Shown here: positions 59,230 through 64,000 of the stretch, piece by piece | Numbering within the stretch: the stretch's first letter is position 1 | How the letters are laid out: each line of letters begins with the position of its first letter | Source of the DNA: JAJPHF01 sp035293805 | Lineage (GTDB): Bacteria > Chloroflexota > UBA6077 > JAJPHF01 | Assembly: GCA_035293805.1 (NCBI GenBank) | Contig: DATGMD010000002.1 | Location: forward strand, 39,746-103,745 | Length of the DNA stretch: 64,000 bases | Reading direction: 5' to 3' | The notes under the pieces: model-generated | What the model was told of the DNA's origin: nothing | What the model saw: the letters and a program-made list of their open reading frames with translations, nothing else | Database searches by the model: none | Position numbers and translations under genes: made by a program

Positions 59230-59532
59230 TCGATTCCTCCACCCAGCCGCCGTGCCGCCGCGTGGGCGCCCTCAGCGGTGCGTCTACCTCTTTGATCCAT
59301 CCGGAGGGGAAAAGGGTTCACGCCGCTGCACCCTGTTTCACGCGGCGGACGGGGCGCCCGCCAGCGCCCGCTCCCGCGCGGTCGGCGGCCGTTGAGCAAG
59401 CTTTGTGCCGGGCGCCCAACTGGGCGGGGATGATGGGGCGGTACCGTGACAGAGAGGAGAGGGGAGAGGGCGCGTGCCGGACCCGCCCCCCGCGGCTCCC
59501 CCCTCTCCCTATGGGGAGAGGGGGGAGCCGGG
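59230..59532. other. Intergenic region upstream of prkA with a terminal palindrome
   Basis: This 303-bp gap must hold the prkA promoter, but I see no strong sigma70-like pair. At 59493-59530 a near-perfect palindrome (CGGCTCCCCCCTCTCCC against GGGGAGAGGGGGGAGCCG) ends 2 bp before the ald stop, and belongs to the CCCTCTCCC repeat family. It could act as the ald 3' hairpin, though no U-tract follows. Confidence 0.6.
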
Positions 59533-60675
59533 CTACGCGCTCAGCGCGAGGGGGCCGCGGGCCGCGAGCAGCGGAGCGGGGTCGGCCGCGGGCAGGCCGA
59601 GGGCGGCAGCGGTTGGCGCGCAGGTCACGCGGTCGCCCCAGATGGTGAGGCCGCGGGCCAGCGCCGGATCGGCGCGCAGGGCCGGCACCGTCCCGTCGAC
59701 TACCAGCTCCTGCAGGTAAGGCAGGGTGGCATTGGTAAGCGCGAGGGTGGCCGTGCGCGGGACGAGCGCCGGCATGTTGGGCACGGCGTAATGTACGACG
59801 CCGGCTTCGACGTAGGTAGGCGCGGTGTGGGTGGTGGGGCGCGTCGTCGCCACGCAGCCGCCCTGGTCGACCGCCACGTCGACGATGGCGCTGCCCGGCG
59901 CCATCGCCTCGACCATCGCCCGCGACACGAGGACCGGCGCCCGCGCGCCCGGCACGAGCACGGCGCCCACCACCAGGTCCGCGCCGCTCACCGCCCGCGC
60001 GATGGCGTCGGCGCTGCCGATCAGGGTTTCCACGCGGCCGTGGTACGCCGCGTCGAGCCGGGCGAGGGCCGCGGGGTTTCGGTCGACGGCGAGCACCCGC
60101 GCGCCGAGCCCGACGGCGATCTGAACGGCGTTACTGCCCACGGTGCCGGCGCCGAGGACGACGACGCTGCCCGGCGGCACGCCCGGCACGCCGCCGAGCA
60201 GCACGCCGCGGCCGCCGTGGTCGGACTGGAGCAGGTTGGCGCCGACCTGCGCGGCCAGGCGTCCGGTGATGGCGCTCATGGGATAGAGCAGCGGCAGCGA
60301 GCCGTCGGCCGCCTGCACGGTCTCGTAGGCGATGGCGACGATGCCGCGCCCGAGCAGCCGCCGGGTGAGGTCCGGCGCGGCCGCCAGGTGGAGGTAGCAG
60401 AAGAGCGTCTGGCCGGCGTGCAGCAGCTCGGGCTCGCCGTCGACCGGCTCCTTGACCTTGACGACAAGGTTGCTGTCCGCGAACACGGCCGCGCGGTCGA
60501 CGAGCGTCGCCCCCGCCGCCGCGTACTCGTCGTCGGGGAAGCCGCTAGCAACTCCGGCGCCGCGCTCGACCAGCACCCGCGCGCCGCCGGCGCACAGCGC
60601 CCGCGCGCCGTCCGGGGTGAGCGCCACGCGGCGCTCGCCGGTCTTGATCTCCCGGGGAATCCCGACCACGGTCAT
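59533..60675 (-). CDS. ald: Alanine dehydrogenase
   Basis: Ald reversibly deaminates L-alanine to pyruvate with NAD in the cytosol. The 380-residue product begins VVGIPREIKTGERRVALTP with the substrate-binding Arg, has VVKVKEPVDGE with the catalytic Lys, LFCYLHLAAAPDL with the catalytic His, the NAD-binding VVLGAGTVGSNAVQIAVGLGA, and HYAVPNMPALVPRTATLALTNAT near the end. ATG 60675 follows GAGGAGGG. A partial inverted repeat (AGGTAGCGCGGG against CCCGCTACCT, about 60764-60812) lies in its upstream region and could be a leader hairpin. Confidence 0.93.
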   Translation of the reverse strand: MTVVGIPREIKTGERRVALTPDGARALCAGGARVLVERGAGVASGFPDDEYAAAGATLVDRAAVFADSNLVVKVKEPVDGEPELLHAGQTLFCYLHLAAAPDLTRRLLGRGIVAIAYETVQAADGSLPLLYPMSAITGRLAAQVGANLLQSDHGGRGVLLGGVPGVPPGSVVVLGAGTVGSNAVQIAVGLGARVLAVDRNPAALARLDAAYHGRVETLIGSADAIARAVSGADLVVGAVLVPGARAPVLVSRAMVEAMAPGSAIVDVAVDQGGCVATTRPTTHTAPTYVEAGVVHYAVPNMPALVPRTATLALTNATLPYLQELVVDGTVPALRADPALARGLTIWGDRVTCAPTAAALGLPAADPAPLLAARGPLALSA

Positions 60676-60881
60676 AGTGGTCCCTCCTCAGATGGCCTCG
60701 GCCGCCGCGGCCAACGCTGGCCGCCCGGTCGGGCGCACGGTCGGGGCCACGCTGTCCCGACCGAGGTAGCGCGGGGGCTGCCGCGGCGCTCCCGGGCGTC
60801 GCCCGCTACCTAGAGGATACGTCGCGCGGACAATTTTTGACGCGCCCGTGCCACCCACGCCGCCCGGCGAGAAGGCAAGAT

Positions 60882-61649
60882 TCAGGCCAGCGGTGCCGCG
60901 AACCGCGGGCCGAGCAGCCGCGCGAGGTTCGCGACGGTAGCGGCGGCGACGGCGTCGACGGAGGCGCCGTGCAGCTCGGCGACGGCGGCGGCGACCAGGC
61001 GCACGTCGGCCGGCTCGGTGCTGCGGCCGGGGAGCGGGTAGGTGTCCGTTTCCAGGAGCAAGCGGTCGAGCGGCGTCGCGCGGATGGCGGCCCGCAACGC
61101 CGCGTTCGCGGGCCGCGTGACCGGCTTGCCGACCGACAGGTAGAGCCCGGCCGCCAGGTAGCCCTCGGCGAGCGCCTGGTCGCCGACGAAGTAGTGGATC
61201 GCGGCCCGCCCGGCCATGCCGGCAGCGGCCAGCAGCGCGAGCGCGTCGTCGGCGGCGTCCACGGCGTGGACGATCGCGGCAAGGCCGTGCTGGCGCGCGA
61301 GCCCTAGCTGGCGCCTGAAGGCGCGCCGCTGGTCGGCGGGCGGCGCCGCGGCCTCGCGGTAGTCAAGCCCGCACTCGCTCCACACGACCACGGCCGGATG
61401 AGCCGCGAGGGCGTCGAGGGACGTGTACACGCCATCGGGCTCGGCGCCGCGCACTCGAATCGGGTGCAGCCCCACGCCCGCGCGCAGCAGTGGATAGCGG
61501 GCCGCCAACCGCAAGCCGCGCCGCGAGCTAGCGACGTCGACGCCGGCTGTGACGACCACGCCGAGCCCCGCGGCCGCCGCGCGCGCGATCATCCCCGCCA
61601 CGATCGGGCGTGGATAGCGATCGAGGTGGGAGTGGCAGTCGGTCAGCAC
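60882..61649 (-). CDS. TatD-family metal-dependent hydrolase
   Basis: The 255-residue product is an amidohydrolase-fold TatD-like protein: LTDCHSHLDRYPRP with the first metal His pair, VGLHPIRV, WSECGLDYREAAAPPADQ with the bridging Glu, IVHAVDAADDALALLAA, AAIHYFVGDQALAEGY and LLLETDTYPLPG with the last Asp. TatD proteins are generally DNases or RNA-processing 3' exonucleases. Length is normal. It is encoded upstream of ald with a 206-bp gap and downstream of a hypothetical gene. Confidence 0.87.
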   Translation of the reverse strand: MLTDCHSHLDRYPRPIVAGMIARAAAAGLGVVVTAGVDVASSRRGLRLAARYPLLRAGVGLHPIRVRGAEPDGVYTSLDALAAHPAVVVWSECGLDYREAAAPPADQRRAFRRQLGLARQHGLAAIVHAVDAADDALALLAAAGMAGRAAIHYFVGDQALAEGYLAAGLYLSVGKPVTRPANAALRAAIRATPLDRLLLETDTYPLPGRSTEPADVRLVAAAVAELHGASVDAVAAATVANLARLLGPRFAAPLA

Positions 61650-61670
61650 TTGGCTGGTCGCTCTCCGCCG

Positions 61671-62477
61671 TCAGCGATGGGGAGACGGCCTGCGGCGTCC
61701 CTCGCGCGCCGGCTGGCGGCTGTTTGCGGTCGGCTGATGGCTTTCCAACGCTAACTCCAGGCGGTCAACGGTGGCGGCCAACACGCGCAGCCGCCCGACG
61801 TCGAGCGCGCGGAGCGCCGCGGCGAGCGCCCGCCCGTCGGGGTGCTCGACCTGGAGGGTGAGCCGGCCGTCGCGGAAGGCGACCATCGTCGTGTCGGCGA
61901 CGTCCGGCGCGCCGGCCACTGCGGCGTGGAACCGATTCACGGCGCTGAAGTTGGGCAGCGGGCTCACCTCGACGCACACCTGATGAGCCGCCGAAGCGGC
62001 GTCGGCCGCCATCGCGGCGAGCGGCGCCAGGGTGGCGGGCGCGGCGGGCGACGGCGCCGCGGAAGCGGCGCAGGGGGCCGGCGGCGGGTCGTGCAACGGC
62101 GGCGTGGCGGCGGCACGGGCGTGCGCGTCGAGCGCGGCGCGCCAGCCCAGATCGTAGCCCGCCTGGAGGGCCTCGCGCAGCGGCGCCCGCACGAGCTCGC
62201 GCAGCCCGACGGCCAGCGTGCGCGCGACCAGCCGCGCCTGCTCCGCGGGAGACGCGCTCTCGGTCGCGGCCGCGCCGCGGAGCGCCGCCTCGATCAGCGC
62301 CGCCAACGCCGCGTCCAGGTCGCCGTCGGCACCGGGCTGGGGCACGCCGCGCCTCCCCTCGGGGGCGCGCTGCCGCCGCGTCCCCGCCGCATCCTCGGCC
62401 AGTCGCCCGCGCGCCGCCGCAGGCGCATCGGCCAAGCTACGATGAGTGTACCAGCCCCCGCGGGGTTGGCGAACCAA
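61671..62477 (-). CDS. Hypothetical protein with Ala-rich N-terminus and conserved C-terminal alpha/beta module
   Basis: The 268-residue frame has a low-complexity start, a helical stretch (RLVARTLAVGLRELVRAPLR), a Pro/Ala linker and a compact C-terminal module (VCVEVSPLPNFSAVNRFHAA, VADTTMVAFRDGRLTLQVEH, VGRLRVLAATVDRLELAL) that looks like a ferredoxin-like ligand or nucleic-acid-binding fold. I do not recognise the family. The start is uncertain, with GTG 62345 a good alternative. The last about 25 residues (ESHQPTANSRQPAREGRR) are translated from a heptad-type repeat at about 61660-61745. Confidence 0.55.
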   Translation of the reverse strand: MVRQPRGGWYTHRSLADAPAAARGRLAEDAAGTRRQRAPEGRRGVPQPGADGDLDAALAALIEAALRGAAATESASPAEQARLVARTLAVGLRELVRAPLREALQAGYDLGWRAALDAHARAAATPPLHDPPPAPCAASAAPSPAAPATLAPLAAMAADAASAAHQVCVEVSPLPNFSAVNRFHAAVAGAPDVADTTMVAFRDGRLTLQVEHPDGRALAAALRALDVGRLRVLAATVDRLELALESHQPTANSRQPAREGRRRPSPHR

Positions 62478-62539
62478 CCCCCCAGCGGCCCGCGCGGGGC
62501 GGCGATGGCGAGCCGGCTGCGTTCCTGGCCTATAGTTCC

Positions 62540-62568
62540 TTGATAATGGCTTGGCATGGTGGTATCAT
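62540..62568 (+). promoter_or_regulatory. Predicted sigma70-type promoter of hrcA-dnaK
   Basis: TTGATA (62540-62545) and TATCAT (62563-62568) are 17 bp apart, close to consensus. The expected start site falls in the adjoining CIRCE operator. Confidence 0.8.
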
Positions 62569-62570
62569 CC

Positions 62571-62595
62571 TAGCACTCGTAGTCAACGAGTGCTA
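62571..62595. promoter_or_regulatory. CIRCE operator (HrcA binding site)
   Basis: TAGCACTC (62571-62578), a 9-bp spacer and GAGTGCTA (62588-62595) form the standard CIRCE inverted repeat, with one more A on the right extending the match. It immediately follows the -10 box, so HrcA bound here would block transcription of its own gene and dnaK. Confidence 0.96.
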
Positions 62596-62733
62596 ATCTG
62601 GGCGGCTCAGGCGCCGGGCGCGCCTCGTTGCCGGCGGAGGCGCGCGGTTCCCCCCGGCTCCGCGGATGGTGTACCCTGAGGCCGACTGGCCCCGGGGCCG
62701 CTCAAGACTCGCACTGCACGAGGGATGGGCCGG

Positions 62734-63759
62734 ATGCCCGCGGAACTGACGCCACGCCGCCAGTGGGTTCTCAAGTCGATCGTCGAAGAGTACGTCAGCT
62801 CGGCCACGCCCGTGTCGTCGGAGAGCGTCGCTCGCAAGGCGGCGACGCCGATCAGCACGGCGACGCTGCGCAACGAGATGGCCGCGCTCGAAGACCTCGG
62901 CTTGCTGCGCCACCCGCACACCTCGGCGGGCCGCGTGCCGTCCGACGCGGGGTATCGGTACTACGTCGAGTGCCTGATGGGGCCGGCCGAGCTGCAGCCG
63001 GCCGAGCGCCGCACGATCAACCACCAGTTCCACCAGGTCGAGTTCTCGATCGACGAGTGGCTAGCGTTGGGGCGGGCGGTGCTGGCCCAGGCGTTGCAGA
63101 ACGCGGCGCTGGCCACGCCGCCGCTGGCCTCGCGCCCGAAGGTGCGGCGCATCGAGCTGGTGCCGCTGCAAGAGCATACGGTGCTGCTGGTCCTGATGTT
63201 GCAATCCGGTCACATTCGCCAGCAAATGCTACCGCTAGAGGAGCCGCTCGACCGCGAGGCGCTGACGCGCCTGAGCAACAAGCTGAGCGCGGAGCTGGCG
63301 GGGCGCACCCTGGCCGGCGTCCGCAAGGCGGCGCTGGTGGCGCTCGGGGTGGAGCGCGAGGTGCTGCTCGCGATCGTGCGCGCGATGGAGCATACGGAAC
63401 AACAGGGGCTGGAGGACGTATCCTACGAGGGGATCCGGTACATCGTTGCCCAGCCGGAGTTCGCGCAGAGCGCCAAGCTGCAGCCCATCGTGGCGGCGTT
63501 GGAGCACGGGCAGCTACTGGCGCCGGTACTCACGCAGGCGCTCACCGACGAGGGCGTGTGCGTGGTGATCGGCCGCGAGCAGCCCCACGAGACGATGCGC
63601 GAGTGCAGCGTCGTTATCATGGGCTACGGGCCAGAGCCCGAGCTGCGTGGGGTCGTGGGGATCGTCGGGCCAACCCGCATGCCCTACTGGCGCGCGGTGC
63701 CCCTCGTCCGCTTCGTCGGGACGCTGATCGACAGTCTGGTCCGCGAGTCACTACAGTAA
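62734..63759 (+). CDS. hrcA: Heat-inducible transcription repressor HrcA
   Basis: HrcA represses class I heat-shock operons by binding CIRCE and needs GroEL for activity in characterised systems. The 341-residue product has a winged-helix N-terminus (ELTPRRQWVLKSIVEEYVSS, then ISTATLRNEMAALEDLGLLR and HPHTSAGRVPSDAGYRYYV), the dimerisation/inserted domain, and a GAF-like C-terminal end (VGIVGPTRMPYWRAVPLVRF). ATG 62734 lies 9 nt after AGGG; ATG 62725 is an alternative three codons earlier. dnaK follows 94 bp later with no grpE between. Confidence 0.96.
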   Translation: MPAELTPRRQWVLKSIVEEYVSSATPVSSESVARKAATPISTATLRNEMAALEDLGLLRHPHTSAGRVPSDAGYRYYVECLMGPAELQPAERRTINHQFHQVEFSIDEWLALGRAVLAQALQNAALATPPLASRPKVRRIELVPLQEHTVLLVLMLQSGHIRQQMLPLEEPLDREALTRLSNKLSAELAGRTLAGVRKAALVALGVEREVLLAIVRAMEHTEQQGLEDVSYEGIRYIVAQPEFAQSAKLQPIVAALEHGQLLAPVLTQALTDEGVCVVIGREQPHETMRECSVVIMGYGPEPELRGVVGIVGPTRMPYWRAVPLVRFVGTLIDSLVRESLQ

Positions 63760-63766
63760 GTAGCTC

Positions 63767-63838
63767 TCAGCCGTCAGCGCTCAGCAACCCGTCGTCGGCC
63801 GCCAAGCCGACTGCTGAGCGCTGAAAGCTGACGGCTGA
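63767..63838. repeat. Inverted heptad-repeat element between hrcA and dnaK
   Basis: The left arm 63767-63786 reads TCAGCCG TCAGCGC TCAGCA; the right arm 63812-63838 is its reverse complement apart from one extra 7-nt unit (CTGAAAG). The hairpin occupies most of the gap and ends 3 bp before the dnaK ribosome-binding site GAGGAG. Confidence 0.85.
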
Positions 63839-63853
63839 CTGAGGAGTCCCTCC

Positions 63854-64000
63854 ATGCCCAAGGTAATCGGAATCGACCTGGGAACGACGAACTCGGTGGT
63901 GGCGGTGATGGAGGCCGGGGAGCCGACGGTGCTGGAGAACGCCGAGGGGAACCGGATCACGCCGTCGGTGGTCGCGGTCAATCCCAAGTCGGGCGAGCGG
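63854..64000 (+). CDS. dnaK: Molecular chaperone DnaK (5' end only)
   Basis: The first 49 codons encode the Hsp70 N-terminus: KVIGIDLGTTNSVVAVMEAG carrying the phosphate-1 motif, then NAEGNRITPSVVAV. ATG 63854 follows GAGGAG at 63841-63846. The rest lies beyond the window. Transcription is presumably shared with hrcA from the CIRCE promoter. Confidence 0.97.
   Translation, partial: MPKVIGIDLGTTNSVVAVMEAGEPTVLENAEGNRITPSVVAVNPKSGER

Overview
The window is a high-GC bacterial chromosome segment with tightly packed operons, many ATGA/GTGA/TGATG stop-start overlaps and short intergenic gaps. A Chloroflexota host (perhaps close to Thermomicrobia/Sphaerobacterales) is my best guess. It rests on general gene content: a dcw cluster with mraZ, a CIRCE-controlled hrcA-dnaK, a Liv-type uptake operon, a bacterial aeRF1-like gene and many DUF membrane proteins. 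No rRNA or tRNA gene was recognised, so the assignment stays an inference.

Layout. 1-13566 (minus strand) is a cell-division and cell-wall cluster transcribed mraZ-rsmH-ftsL-ftsI-murD-ftsW-murC-murB-ftsQ-ftsA-ftsZ-pgeF. It lacks murE, murF, mraY and murG. Its promoter overlaps a five-copy 10-bp-periodic GTGG operator of the MraZ type. 13882-23281 (minus) is a chemosensory operon with the composition of Wsp/ACF systems: cheW, cheR-TPR, cheW, CHASE3-MCP, cheA-REC, cheB. The usual GGDEF output is replaced by an HPt protein with a degenerate receiver, followed by a coupled DEDDh exonuclease. Divergent from it, 23488-28697 (plus) is a complete Liv-type ABC uptake operon. 28710-37031 holds a methyltransferase, a surface-anchored dimethylformamidase-like protein, a benzoate-CoA-ligase-like enzyme, a MDMPI/SCP2 protein, a Tat polysaccharide deacetylase and a flavoprotein with a stand-alone 2Fe-2S subunit. 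37579-45590 contains an NRDE protein, an HPF-like plus aeRF1/Balon-like pair (a candidate ribosome-hibernation unit), and an aldehyde dehydrogenase divergent from a LigB-LigA fusion ring-cleavage dioxygenase. 46565-50724 is an SNF2 ATPase with its SWIM zinc-finger partner. 51313-54250 holds membrane DUF proteins, a degenerate Lgt homologue and an orphan zinc-finger anti-sigma-like protein. 54662-59229 is the prkA-yhbH-spoVR stress operon. The window ends with ald, tatD, a hypothetical gene, and CIRCE-hrcA followed directly by dnaK.

The strongest non-genic signal is a set of short repeats. Heptad tracts (CTCAGCA-like, and a second ATCCCCC-like family) and GC-rich palindromes sit at gene boundaries and often run into coding sequence, forming the N-termini of MurB, RsmH, LivG and a DUF2085 protein, the C-terminal tail of MurD, and a loop inside the NRDE protein. 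Because 7 is not divisible by 3, a perfect heptad tract reads as the same cyclic heptapeptide in all three frames. In one orientation it is open in every frame and in the other it carries TGA in every frame.
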